Of a stretch of 64,000 nt of DNA, positions 14,201 through 29,200 are shown one piece after another. The position numbers were made by a program, and so were the translations under genes. Position 1 is the first letter of the stretch; each line of letters begins with the position of its first letter. The stretch spans positions 186,001 to 250,000 of the forward strand of contig BROG01000644.1 in assembly GCA_030159075.1 (NCBI GenBank). Reading direction: 5' to 3'. This DNA is from Atrina japonica. Taxonomy: Eukaryota; Mollusca; Bivalvia; Pterioida; Pinnidae. The notes beneath the pieces were generated by a model that saw only the letters and a list, made by a program, of their open reading frames with translations, ran no database searches and was not told the origin of the DNA.

Positions 14201-17200
14201 AGAAGGTTTTAAAAATGTACCAATTTTTGGTCCTTTTGGGGCCCTTATACGTCTACAGCCCTTTTTCATTCGCAAATATTACACAGCTTCACATGGGGAA
14301 AAGTTTCTGCCAAGTTTGGTTAAAATTGGCCCAATGGTTTTTGAGAAGTTCAGAATGTTTAAAAGTTAACACAAGGTTATAGACAAAAGACAATCACAAT
14401 ATCAGACAATTTGAAATAAAAAAAATTACTGGTCAAACGGACAAGTGAATGAAGGAATTTCACTAGTCAAAGAATTTTTTTTATTGGTCTATATATATAC
14501 ACAATTGAAAAGTAAATGGAAAATTACTGGTCATTTGGACCAGTTATCAGATAAATTTCACTGGACTTTTGTAAAATTTACCGTTTTTTCTGGTAAGACT
14601 GGCAAAATTAAAAAACACTGCAATATGTCACTGAGCATTTGGCTAATGTGATCTAAATAATACATTTACCAACTATAAATTGTGTTCAGCTTTTATTTTA
14701 TTGGATGAAAATGCCAGTAGCTGTTCATTTACATAAACTGAAAAATAGCAAAACTATTCTTAGAAGTTCAGATCTCATTTCTGTTTTAGTTATTTAATGT
14801 AACAAACATAAGTAATTTAAACTAACCTCTGATGATGAAGAGGATGATGATGATAATTCTGTGGATTTCTGTGGTTCTCCCATTGCTCCTGCCTACCAAT
14901 AGAGAATAAAACAGTATGTATATATATTAAACAGCTCAGGAATACACCCATCCTGGCTTACCAACAGAGAATAAAACAGTATGTATATATATTATACAGC
15001 TTAGGAATACACCCATCCTGGCCTACCAACAGAGAATAAAACAGTATGTATATATATTAAACAGCTCAGGAATACACCCATCCTGGCTTACCAACAGAGA
15101 ATAAAATAGTATGTATATATATTAAACAGCTCAGGAATACACCCATCCTGGCTTACCAACAGAGAATAAAACAGTATGTATATATATTATACAGCTCAGG
15201 AATACACCCATCCTGGCTTACCAACAGAGAATAAAACAGTATGTATATATATTAAACAGCTCAGGAATACACCCATCCTGGCTTACCAACAGAGAATAAA
15301 ACAGTATGTATATATATTATACAGCTCAGGAATACACCCATCCTGGCCTACCAACAGAGAATAAAACAGTATGTATATATATTAAACAGCTCAGGAATAC
15401 ACCCATCCTGGCTTACCAACAGAGAATAAAACAGTATGTATATATATTATACAGCTCAGGAATACACCCATCCTGGCTTACCAACAGAGAATAAAACAGT
15501 ATGTATATATATTATACAGCTCAGGAATACACCCATCCTGGCCTACCAACAGAGAATAAAACAGTATGTATATATATTAAACAGCTCAGGAATACACCCA
15601 TCCTGGCTTACCAACAGAGAATAAAACAGTATGTATATATATTATACAGCTCAGGAATACAGTCAATACACCCATCCTGGCCTACCAACAGAGAATAAAA
15701 CAGTATGTATATATATTATACAGCTCAGGAATACACCCATCCTGGCCTACCAACAGAGAATAAAAACAGTATGTATATATATTATACAGCTCAGGAATAC
15801 AGTCAATACACCCATCCTGGCCTACCAACAGAGAATAAAACAGTATGTATATATATTAAACAGCTCAGGAATACAGTCAATACACCCATCCTGGCCTACC
15901 AACAGAGAATAAAACAGTATGAATATACATTATACAGCTCAGGAATACAGTCAATACACCCATCCTGGCTTACCAACAGAGAATAAAACAGTATGTATAT
16001 ATATTATACAGCTCAGGAATACACCCATCCTGGCCTACCAACAGAGAATAAAACAGTATGTATATATATTATACAGCTCAGGAATACAGTCAATACACCC
16101 ATCCTGGCTTACCAACAGAGAATAAAACAGTATGTATATATATTATACAGCTCAGGAATACACCCATCCTGGCCTACCAACAGAGAATAAAACAGTATGT
16201 ATATATATTATACAGCTCAGGAATACAGTCAATACACCCATCCTGGCCTACCAACAGAGAATAAAACAGTATGAATATACATTATACAGCTCAGGAATAC
16301 AGTCAATACACCCATCCTGGCCTACCAACAGAGAATAAAACAGTATGAATATATATATTATACAGCTCAGGAATACAGTCAATACACCCATCCTGGCCTA
16401 CCAACAGAGAATAAAACAGTATGAATATATATATTATACAGCTCAGGAATACAGTCAATACACCCATCCTGGCCTACCAACAGAGAATAAAACAGTATGT
16501 ATATATATTATACAGCTTAGGAATACACCCATCCTGGCCTACCAACAGAGAATAAAACAGTATGTATATATATTATACAGCTCAGGAATACACCCATCCT
16601 GGCCTACCAACAGAGAATAAAACAGTATGTATATATATTAAACAGCTCAGGAATACAGTCAATACACCCATCCTGGCCTACCAACAGAGAATAAAACAGT
16701 ATGTATATATATTAAACAGCTCAGGAATACAGTCAATACACCCATCCTGGCCTACCAACAGAGAATAAAACAGTATGAATATACATTATACAGCTCAGGA
16801 ATACAGTCAATACACCCATCCTGGCTTACCAACAGAGAATAAAACAGTATGTATATATATTATACAGCTCAGGAATACACCCATCCTGGCCTACCAACAG
16901 AGAATAAAACAGTATGTATATATATTATACAGCTCAGGAATACAGTCAATACACCCATCCTGGCCTACCAACAGAGAATAAAACAGTATGAATATACATT
17001 ATACACTATCTTGTCTTACATTTAAAGATGGTTTGTACAAGCACTTGGCACTCAAATAAAAAGACCTTTCAAGGACAAATACATTTACATGGATAACAGT
17101 TTTGGATGACATACTAAGGAAATTTACCTACTCTGAGCATATGAAATTGGCAGTAGTGGTGGGGTATGGTAAATTTCAATGGGTAAAATAATCTGGTGTA

Positions 17201-20200
17201 TTAATAAATCTAAATTAAAGTTTTCACAATAATTCATAAATTATTTCAAAAACTTTGTATAACTTAAGGATATTTACTGAAACTTCAAGGACACATACAT
17301 GTATTTGTCTCAAATAATCATTTTCACAGATTACTCAAGAATTCAAGGACTCCATGATCCATGCTATACTTCACTTTTAAAGCAGAGCAACCAATTACTT
17401 ATCAATATACACATGTTGTATAAAGACAACATGAATCAAACGTAAATAGAATGTAAGCGTGCACCCCTGTGGGACAAATTTTCACACTTTATGAGCAGTT
17501 ATTTACAGATTTTGGATTACAATAAAAAACTAGGAAAACATGAGTTCCAAAACCTTAATGCTTAGCCGCATTGGCCCCCAGAAATTCAAATGGTGCAAAA
17601 TCCTGCATTTTTTTTTTTCATTTCCTGGCACCTTAAATGACTAAAAAAGTTAGATTCTTTTAGAAAATATTTTTTTTACTTCCATTTGCCAATCTTGGCA
17701 ATAAAACTAAATTTTTAGCACTACAAAAACATGTATTTAAACTTGGTTATAACAAATATAAATTCATCCCGAGATAATTGATTTATCAATTTAAATTCAT
17801 CACGAGATATTAATTGATTTATCTTAATATTAGCTGTCAATAATACCTGTTCAAGTGCCAAACATACCTTAAGCTGAAAAGATAGGTGCTGAAGTTAATT
17901 GTACCAGTTCTGAAATTACCAGGTTGGTGAAAGTATTTCCAACTTCCAAGGAGTAGTTGGTGTCTCTGTTGCAAGGTAGGCTGAACTTCTGCCCTGATAT
18001 GGGTCGATTTTAAGCTATGAAATAGCTTTTTTTTATTGGTAGGTATCAGATAAATTTGGCACAGAGTTATTTCAACATTTGTTAGCAAGTTAATTTACTT
18101 GTACAAGTGCCTAAGTTATTTGTACAAGTGCCGAAATTATCCATTTTTCACTACGTAGCCAACATCTGAGCTCAAAATTATTGCAAGAATCTCCACCGAA
18201 GACATTCTGCACCGGAAATACATTTTGGAGCTGTACAAGCAATAATATCACATCTTTTATAAGACTCACTAATCAAAGCAGGTTTTGCATCAATTGTTAG
18301 AAACAAGTAAATAAATCCCAATTTGCACAAATACTGGGTAATCCAGATTTGCTGATACTGAAAAAAAAAGGAATTTCAAGTTGAGACTCAAAAAACGGAC
18401 AAGAAAAAATCAGATTTCCAATTTAAATAGGAAAAGAAATTATGTCTGTATAACATAAGCCACTCCTTCAATAATATGGTAAAAATAAGCTAAAGTCAGT
18501 AACTCTAATTCACACTTGACCCCTTCTGATAACCATTCAGTACTTACCAGCTCCCCTACTATACCCTTTGCAACATTCTTTAGCTCATCCAGATTTTTCT
18601 TTTCTTCCTCCGTGTCCTCAATCTGCAAGACAAGTCATTTTTTATAATCAAGGAGCGACTACATATCTGTCTTTTGAAAAGAAACATACATATTATATAT
18701 AGAGTGGAAGTGTATATAAGGACCATTATCAAGAAATACTTCAAACACCTTGATAATGGAGTCAATACTTCAAACACCTTGATAATGGAGTCAAGACATC
18801 AAACACCTTGATAATGGAGTCAAGACAAAACATATTGATAATGGAGTTGATACTTCAAACACCTTGATAATGGAGTCAATATTTCAAACATCTTGATAAT
18901 GGATTCAATACTTCAAACATCTTGATAATGGAGTCAATACATCAAACACCTTGATAATGGAGTCAATACTTCAAACATCTTGATAATGGAGTCAATACAT
19001 CAAACACCTTGATAATGGAGTCAATACTTCAAACATCTTGATAATGGAGTCAATACATCAAACACCTTAATAATGGAGTCAATACATCAAACACCTTGAT
19101 AATGGAGTTAATATTTCAAACACCATGATAATGGAGTCAAGACTTCAAACATCTTCATAATGGAATCGATACATTAACCATCCTGATAAACGAGTCAATA
19201 CTTCAATCATCTTGATAATAGAGTAAAAAGTCAAACATCTTCACAATGGAGTCAATAGGTCAAACAACCTGATAATGAAGTCAAACAACTCAAAAACATA
19301 GTCAATGAGTCAAACGTCTTGATAATTAGGTCAATGAGTCAAACATCTTGATAATTAGGTCAATGAGTCAATTGTCTTAATAATTAGGTCAATGAGTCAA
19401 ACATCTTGATAGCAGATTCAATGTGCAGTATGTCACATTACACAAATGTAACACATTGTCATACAGAAAATAGCATCCTGTTACACTACATTCTCTCAAG
19501 CCTTACCTTTCCCTTTATATCTGGTAAAATTTCCATTAATTCTTTGATTTCTTGTTGAGCAACCTTTACTGGATCATCTGCACTGGTTACTTCTACAAAC
19601 AGAATTAAGTAAAATAGCTTCATGTTCCTCTACAACATTCTCAGATCTTGCATATACTTAAATTTACTCGACTAATATAAATAAAAAATAGGTACTGCCC
19701 AGTCAGGACAAAATTAAAATACATTCAACAAGAAGGAACTACAGAAATGAATTTTTCACCTATATGTATATAGAAAGTCTCAAATTTATAACAGTACAGA
19801 TTAATTTTAGATCTCTTCCAAAAGACTCTTTGGTTTTTCTTCTTGCGTTTAACATTGAGCAAGAGAAACTTCCTCTTGTAAAGTAGTAGCAGATATGCCC
19901 TTGACCAGGATCTCTTATTTGCAAGGTCCAATGAACCTGCGGACTATAAACAGTCTCAGTTGAACAAAACAAAATCAGAATAAAAAATCAAATGAGACCA
20001 AATTTTCACCAAAACATTTTATTCTTCTGTTAACGTTGAATTCTGACACCAAATTACAGTTCCTACTTTCAACTGAAATACAGACATGACAAACAGGATA
20101 GCCTTCATGGTATACCCATAATAGGTTGTTACATAACAACCCATAAAAATAAGCCTTCATGGTATACCCATAATAGGTTGTTACATAGCCCATAAAAATA

Positions 20201-23200
20201 AGCCTTCATGGTATACCCATAATAGGTTTTTACATAACAACCCATAGATAGAAATAATCACACAAACTATACACAAAAACCATAACAAAAACTAGAAATT
20301 CTTAACAGTTTATAATAAATATGAAGTACTTGAAGCCTTCATGGTATACCCATAATAGGTTGTTACATAACCCATAGATAGAAATAATCACACAAACTAT
20401 ACAAAAAAAACCATAACAAAAACTAGAAATTCTAAACAGTTCATAATAAATATGAAGTACTTGACTATTATGGATTAACAACACCTACCTTTTCCTTTAC
20501 CTTCAGTCTTTTCTTCAACTACTTTGTTCAATTTTGCTGAAAAAAAATCAAAATGTCAGCTATTAATATCCTTTGTTTTTTGTTTTGTTTTGTACATCAA
20601 ACCTTAGCTTCTTCATTGTTCAAAGTTTGCTTTAATTTATTTGTTTATTAGTATTTTCTTTCAAGAGCTCTGAAGTAGATCATTTTAAGTTTGGAGATCC
20701 TTTTGCACATCAACCACTACAAAAACCTGAAATAGACAATAGTATACTGCCTAGGAATTATGAGCAGTCATATTGTTTCATGAAAAATAAGTAATGAAAT
20801 AATGCAATAAATCCTCATCCAAAAATATAACTTCAGAATGCGATTGTCTTTAAAAAAAAATACTGAACGGCTTATTCTTACCTAATTTTGCCTCTAAGCA
20901 ATCCATTGCACCATTATCATGATTTACGCAAGTCTTGTATTCTTACCTATTTTGGCCTCAATGCCTTTAATAGCACTATTATAGTGATTTACTGCTTCAT
21001 CATACTGTTTGTTAAAGCCATGTGCCAGTCCCAGCTGATAATGTCTGTCTAGAGTCAAGGTATTTCTTAAGAAATCAGTTGATTACATATTAATTCTGTG
21101 AGAACACATAAGGCCAACATTCAAATATGTTTGATGTTTCCTGAGCGATTGTTTTAGAAGTGTCCGTCGTTAAGCAAATATTTTCAATATTTCATAACTG
21201 CCTTATAGTAACTATCAAATACTAACTAACAACGAAGACATGAGCTACACGTTTATCATATGAAGTTTTCTCAAAGCTGACATAAATTTTTCAAATCAGA
21301 CTTTCTGATAAATCATTAGAAAGGATACGTTTCTGCTAAAAGTCTGTCATCTTGTTCAAGATGTTGTTCTTGTATTTTTAAACAGTCCTTAAAGTCTGAT
21401 ATGGATTGTTCATATTGTTCTGAAACAAAAAACAAAATGAATTAATTATTGCCGATTTGAAATGGTATTTGCAGAATTAAGTCTAGAATTTTGTGTTTTA
21501 CATCACACTTTAAAACACAAACATTAATGGAACCTAGTGCCACCTTTCTGACTGACTCAATGCGGTCTTATTGGTGACGTGGTCTTTTAAGTAAGGTTCT
21601 GTACTTATTTATCCAGAGACTGGAAATTTATGGTCTGAAAAGAGGTCACCTAAGCAAAGTTCCACTGTATATGGTGGTTATCAGTTTTTAATGGTGGAGG
21701 AGAGAACATTGTTACAATGTACCTGGTAATAGTAGTACCCACCTTACACATGTAATTTTCTTAAGAATACACACATTACATTTCTTGTCTGTATTCTAGA
21801 GTCCCTGCCTTCTAAATTGAGATTTATTTAAAAGAACAAATTGTGAAAATATAAATTTTGGGAGAGGTAATACTTATTTTGCCGGGTGAAAAACAGCCTT
21901 TCATTGTCTGTTAATTCCATCTAAAATCTCTGAAATCAAGTAACAATGTCAATACTGGTCATGTATTTCTCACCTGTTTCTAAGCTAACTTCTCCAAGTT
22001 TTAAATATGCTTCAGCTGCTTTTAATTTAGCTTCCTTATCCTCTTCTCTGTAAATAAAACAAATTTTGTTACAGAAATTTTTTTATCATACCATACCAAA
22101 TAATCCTTGCACACTTGAGTAAAAATACCCCTTTCAAACATACCGTAGACACAATCATTAACCGAAATACACATCATAATCAGTAAAAATAGGTACCATA
22201 AATTTAAAGAGAGAAAAATAAAAAATCAAACTAAATGCAAACATATGTTAAAGTAATCAGAGTCAACAACATCACAATCAGGATTATGGAATTTATCTCT
22301 TATCTTGAAAAAAATAAAAGATTCGTTGAAATATTCATAAAGTTTGTTGATGAAATAAAAAAAACACAAACATAACAAGAAATACTGTTGTTTTGAATGG
22401 TTAGTCCGTACATTAAAATGATGGAATTTGAACACTTTTTGTCTCTTGAGCAAAGGCTTAAAAAAAAAAAGTCTGTTTTCATGTCAACCCAAGATCCCCA
22501 TATTAGCCCGAGAGTTCATAAAACAGTAATACTCTACATTAATTTGAAGAAAAGTCATTCTTTTATCAAAACTACTTACTTTAAATATATGACTTTGGCT
22601 AGTTCCAGCATTTCCCAAGCTAGTTGTAGGTTAGATACATCGTCTGGGTCCTACATGAACAAACATAAATGTATTAGTTCCTTACTGTAACTCAAGACAT
22701 TAAATGTGAAATAAGTAAATAAGTCGGCAATGCAACTTTTGAATTTGAATGTTTTATGTCACACTCAAAATTTTTTTTTAGTCATATGGTGGCGGCCAGT
22801 TTTTAGTGGTGGAGAAAACCCGGTTAAAATGCATCCAACAAGAGAGCACTGGCCTTCTGCTATTAAAGTGACAAACTTTCTCACATAATCAGCTTAGTTT
22901 CCAGTGGAACTTAAAAATGTGCTGACTAGAGGTAACAATGTAACAGGACATCCATGTATGATCTTAGTCTCATATTAATATTTACAGTAATCATAATTGC
23001 AATTGCAGGGTAAATGATTGCAAATTAATCTTCAAGTTATAATTCAAATTTTTCAATAAAATGCACGTTTATGAATTTTTACACAAGTCAAAACATTAAA
23101 ACTTTATAAAGTCTTAAGATTACTCAATGATGCCTGGACTCTCCCCATCAGATATGTTATTACAGGTTTATATAAATCAACAAATGTCTGAGCCTTACCT

Positions 23201-26200
23201 CTTTTCCCTCTCCTTCATCTTGTGATTTTTCTCCCTCTTCAGCTGTGTTGCCCTCCTCAGCTGTGTCATCGCCTTCATCTTCTTCTTCCTCGGCAGTATC
23301 ACCTTCCTCATCTACAAATATAAATCTGTACGTACAATACTTTAACTAGTATAACCCCACTCCCAAAAACTATTATTTTAGATAGTACTTCTCTATTTCA
23401 CAGATACATTGGATTTCAATATGATCCTGTAGCAAAGAGGTACATTTGCTCCAATGCAAACATGGCAGGGCAGCATTTTACAAAGATAGCCGATTGATAT
23501 CTGGAAATCCTATATAATAACAGTAATTCACTTTAATTGAAAGTTGATTCATAGTCTTCTTTGCAATATGATGAATCTAAACCACATGAGATACAGAAGG
23601 CAAGTATTCCTGAATTTCCTCCATCAAGACCTTGGTTTCTTTGCCTATGGCCATCAGCTTGTGAGGTAACTGCTTAATCACAATACAATGACTAACAGTT
23701 CAAGAGCTAAATATCAAAGTGACAAATCAATCTTCAAAGATGGAGGAGAGAACCCAGTTGTACCAGGAAAAGTCCATCGACCTTCTGCAAGTAAACTGGC
23801 AACTTTCTGACCAAATCAGCTGAGGTTCCAGTGGGGCTTTAACAGGTACTGACAAGAGGCAAGACTTAATGGTTTAGAGTGTCATGCTCTAATCACTCAT
23901 CTATGAACATTATGGAGGCCCATCAAACACTAAGCAACCATAATTTAATTCAGTAAAATCAATGTACAGTAAAACTTTAATCCATATTTCTGTGAAATAC
24001 TTTTTCACAAGCAAAACTGAACTTGAACAGAACATTACTTGAATGGAAGAACATTACATTTTTTTTCCGAAAATGATGCACATCTAGACCTCAGGGGGAA
24101 TTCATAAATAATTTCGGACTTTGGTACATTCTGGTACAGACCTACATTGTCAATATTAAATGCCACCTGACAACAAATTTATCACATCACCTCAAGGAGA
24201 ACCTTCATGTTCAATTTCAAGCAAAACCCTTCAGTTCTTTCTGAGTAATAGAGGTAAACATCCTTTGGCCAAAATCCTAGATGGCCGCCTGTCAGCCATA
24301 TTGGATTCCGATCAATCTAAAAATGTAATATGCACTAGACCTCAAGGGGAACCTTCATGTCAAATTCTGAGATCACTTCAGTCCTTATAGAGAAAAGTGG
24401 CAACAAACTTCCTTTGGTCAAAATCCAAGATGGCCACCCGTCGGCCATCTTGGGTTCCAATCTTTCTCAAAATGTAATATGCACAACTAGATCAAGGGGA
24501 ACGTTCATGTCAAATTTCAAGGAGATCCTTTCACTCCTTTATGAGAAATAGCGGTAACAAGAATTGTTCAGGATGGACAGACCACGGATGAAGGGCTATA
24601 TGAATAGTCCAGTATCTGTTGATGGTGGGCTAAAAATAAACCTGTCAAAAAAGATCAGTATTGCCAACATGTATTTTATCATTAAATATAGCAAAATGAC
24701 AGCTACCGTAATTTATCTAATTAAGGCGCCCTTTTTGGGGTATTTCAGATTTATGGGCGCCTTAATTTGTGTCAAAAAAATAAATTTCAGTTGATAAGGC
24801 GCCTTAATTGGAGTTTTGTCGATCTGGGGTTTGAAATCAACCTCAAATATCCATGCAACATGTCAATGATATATTTTTTTTTCGTTTCAAAGGGCGCCTT
24901 TATTAAAATAAATAAATATAATTTTGGTCTTGGTGGCGCCTTAATTAGAGCAGCGCCTTAATTAGATAAATTACGGTAAATGAGAATTTGGGTAAAATAT
25001 GAAACATAAGAATGCATGTTAAATGTAAGTACATCAATGTTATAAATACATGCTGTCAAAATAAAGAGAATAATGCTACAAAACAATTATCAGTTTCATA
25101 TTATTAACACTATCAATACTCAACAACAGATGATATTTTCTTGATTAAAAGTCAAAGACACCATTCCCCATCAACTAGTATGAACTGATGTTACAGGAAA
25201 AAATTGTTAAGAGATAGGAAAGTGGACTTTGTTCTGGGTTTGTGTTTGGGAAGTAAAAAGTTAATTACTGTGCATGACATGCGACAAACAGAAAATGTGT
25301 GAACTTGTTTACGATGTGAATGAGATGCATCCTTCAAACTTTTCGGTGTTAGAGATTGTAGAAAAATTAAGTTCATGATGGAACGCCGAACAATTTGTGA
25401 TTTAATCTTGATAACCATAATCCAATATTGTTGTCTACCTCAATTTCGTATTAATCATCTCTTGAAGAACTCGTCCTCACCTTTCTTTTCTTCACTTGTT
25501 TCACTGGCTTCCATTTTCTCCTCCTCTTTATCATCACTAGATTGCTCCGCCTTTTTCTCATCTTTTCCCGATTCTTTAACCTCTTTCTCATCCTCTGCCT
25601 CCTTTTTATCTGCTTTGCTGTCCTTTTCTTCTAATTCTGTATTTTTTTCATCTGGTTTATCATCTTTATCCTTTTCCTTCGATGCAGCATCTTTATCATC
25701 CATTTTTTCATCTTTGTCATCAGATTTACCATCTGTATCTTTTTTGCCAGCATCTTTTTCATCAGATTTCTTATCATCTTTCTTTTCTTTGCCCTCTTCT
25801 TGCTCTGCCATTGCATCATACACCTCCATGCGTAGTCTATCTCTTTCGTCTCCTAATTAAGGTGAAATGGAATGATGCTTCAGGTGTATTCAACTTCCTA
25901 AGATGATTTAAGTGTACTAACAACACATACACATGAGTTATATACAAAATGGTGAGGCTGTGGACCAATATGAAACGATAAAGTCAAACATGCATCTCTT
26001 TTTAAAATGTGATGTAAAGGGCAGTGGAAATATCAGTTAACTTAGGTGTGCAAACAGCTACTGACAGACTTCACATGATAGGGTGATTCAATGAATTTAC
26101 TACACAGTAAAAATATACAACATAAGTACAGATACCTATGTTTCTTATTTTCTTTTAAATGTTTTGTAAGAAATCTGAATAAGTAGTGTTACATTTACAA

Positions 26201-29200
26201 GTAATATAACAGAAAACATGAAAATAAAAACTCCACAATTTCCACAAAAGATTATAAATTCAAAATGAAACAAGAGGCTCTCAAGAGCCTGTATCGCTCA
26301 CCTGGTTATTTGCTTGAGAAGATCAGACGAACCGAGCAATTTTTGTAAAGGACCTTCCATACATAAATCCTGTAAAGTTTGGTTGAATTTGCTTCAGTGG
26401 TTTCAGAGGAGAAAATGAAAATGTGATTTTCCCATAGGGTCCAAAAATAAACTAAGCCCAGCCCTGGCGGCCATGGTTTTGACAGATCAGAACGAAATGA
26501 GCAATCTTTGTAAAGGAGTTTCAATACATCATTCTTCTAAAGTTTGGTTATATTTGCTTCAGCGTTTTCAGAGGAGAAGATGAAAATGTAATTTTCCCAC
26601 AGGATCCAATGTTCTTCTTCCAAGTCAGGAAACGGATTCATGAATGAATGAATAAGGTTCTGCGAAAACTTTGCAGTGTGTGCAGCACAGCAGTCTTCTT
26701 TTGGCTATATAATGTTAAACTAAGCCCCGTTCTAGTGGCCATGATTTTTGACGGATCAGAACAAAATGAACAGTCTTTGTAAAGGACCTTGCATACATCA
26801 TTCCTGTAAAGTTTGGTTAAATTTGTGTCAGTGGTTTCAGAGGAGAAGATGATTTTCCTATAGGATCCAATGTTAAACTAAGCCTCGCCATAGCCGCCAT
26901 GTTTGTTGACGCAAAGTGATTCCAAAAGCCAGGTGAGCTAAAAATGGCGGTCAAGGAACAATTTTTCAACAACGGTTTTGAAGTCGCAACATCAATATCT
27001 ATTTGGAAACCAAATTTCATTGAAATCAAACAATTTTGAATTTTCCCGCTTTTTTTGTCGGCCATTTTGAAAATGGCGGTCAACAAACAATTTTTCAACA
27101 CCGGTTTTGAAGTCGCCACATCATGGCAAACATTTTATCAATTTACATTCGACCTCTATCTTTCATAGTTTTGGAGTTAGAAGACGAAAAACATAAAAAT
27201 TGAAAAAATTCTGTGAAAAAAGGGCAATAACTCCTACACAGGTTTTTGGATTGTCAGATCTTGATATGTTGAACATTTTTGCAATTTACACTTGACCTCT
27301 ATCTGCTACATTTTTTGAAATAAAAAATTAAAAATGCCAAAATTTTGAAAATTTTACAAAAAAAAAGGGCTATAACTCCGAGATGAGTTTTCCGATTTTC
27401 TTCAAAATTGCATGGCAGGTAGATCTCATCAAGCTGATCACTTTAACCCTAGTCAGATTTTTGATATCTGTAATGGTTTTTGAGTTATTGGCCAAAAACT
27501 GCAATTTATCCCCATGTTCTATTTTTAGCAACAGCGGCCATGTTGTTTGACCTGCGACAGAGAAAATAACAAATTTGAAACTAAATACCCTAGTGACGAC
27601 TCAGTTCAAGTTTGGTTCAATTTGGCCCAGTGGTTTCAGAGGAGAAGATTTTTTAAAGTGAGTTAACGACGGACTGCAATTTACCCCCTATGTTCTATAT
27701 TTAGCAACAGCGGCCATGTTGTTTGACCTGCGACATAGAAAATAACAAATTTGAAACTAAATACCCTAGTGATGACTCAGTTCATTTGTTCAATTTGGCC
27801 CAGTGGTTTCAGAGGAGAAGATTTTTGAAAGTGAGTTAACGACGGACGGACGGACGAAAAGTGATGGCAAAAGCTCACCCTGACATAGTCAGGTGAGCTA
27901 AAAACTATGATCAACTACATAACTAATATCCCTACCAAATCTGAATTAAATCTATCCAACAGATGGACAATGTCATAGTTGCATGCACATCAGAATTTAA
28001 CATGAGAGGAGGCCTAAAGTTAATGCAAAACAACAATGGCAGTGACAACAGGTCATTAAAATGACAATTTACAACCATCATCTACAACATGACCATAATT
28101 CGCATATTTAATTTTTATATCAATTCAAAGATGGAGATCAAATAATCATCATACCTTTGATTTCTAAATATGTTTAATGAAAATGTACCACTAGTTGTTC
28201 GCGAAGAAGATGTAAATGTGACAGTGTTTCTGTTACACTGATGTTCCCTAGTCTTCTAAAATTCTAACATGAATGAACAAGCATTTCCCTACCAACCTGA
28301 ATGTTGATCATATTACAAGCAATTTTCATCAACTGATTTAATTTTGCAATTGATTTTTTTTTTTTTTTTAAATATTCTGTATAAATCACCATGGTCTCTG
28401 TAGTTCTGTCAAAATTTTATGGGGAAGAGTACAGTTATGGACAGTCAAACTAAAAAACACAATATTCCAAGATCTTTGAATATGAATACTAAGGCTAAAT
28501 ATAGACATCTAAGTCAAATGTACAATCTATTATGCACAAGAATGAGATGATAGAGATATTAACGTTTCAGAAATGTCTGGAAAAAGATCCAAGAGAGATG
28601 GTTGGATCAAACAAAATGATGGTGAAACAGAACCCCAGACAAATACATGACATACAGATTCACAGATTATAGTTCTATCATGACAGTGAACAAAAGAAAA
28701 ATAAAGTGCCAACACTACATGGCTATGGTTATGGTGTGAATGTATTATGATGGTTACATAGACACACAAGGCTACTCTACAAGGTAATTCAAATCACTTC
28801 ATAAATGAACTTGACATACTATCCAGATTGTCTGCCTTTTCAAACTGCTCTCCCGTTGCCTTTTCTACTTCTTCTCCCTCATCTTCATCTGGGACTGGAA
28901 ACATAAGCAGTTCATACCATTAAATTTACAATGACTTGGTCTGATGGGGTGTAGTAATTGTAGAAAATAAATTATGGTCTGAAATTATACCATGTCTGAA
29001 TACTTTAAAAACGTAGTTCAAATCTCTGTTGAATTTCAAGGTTCAATTGATATACAGTGGCAGCCAGTTATGTTAAGATTATTGTGCTACAAATCACATT
29101 CCTCACCACAAAGCAGCAAAACTTTGATCACGATTTTCATTCTAATGCCTTTTATGTGAGGAAGTTTTATTAGTTTATGGTTGGTGGTATCTTCCGTGGT

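Noticed and set aside
15176..16981. Series of 62-93-codon open frames with [16 protein letters not shown]
   Set aside because: Repeat translations of the 65/74-bp minisatellite, on the strand opposite to NASP.
14895..17006. CRISPR-like regular array
   Set aside because: Units are contiguous with no unique spacers, the unit is 65-74 bp, and the sequence is an intron of an animal gene.
25375..25906. Ser/Phe-rich open frame on the plus strand
   Set aside because: It is the antisense of the K/D/E-rich NASP exon 4; its composition is explained by that exon.
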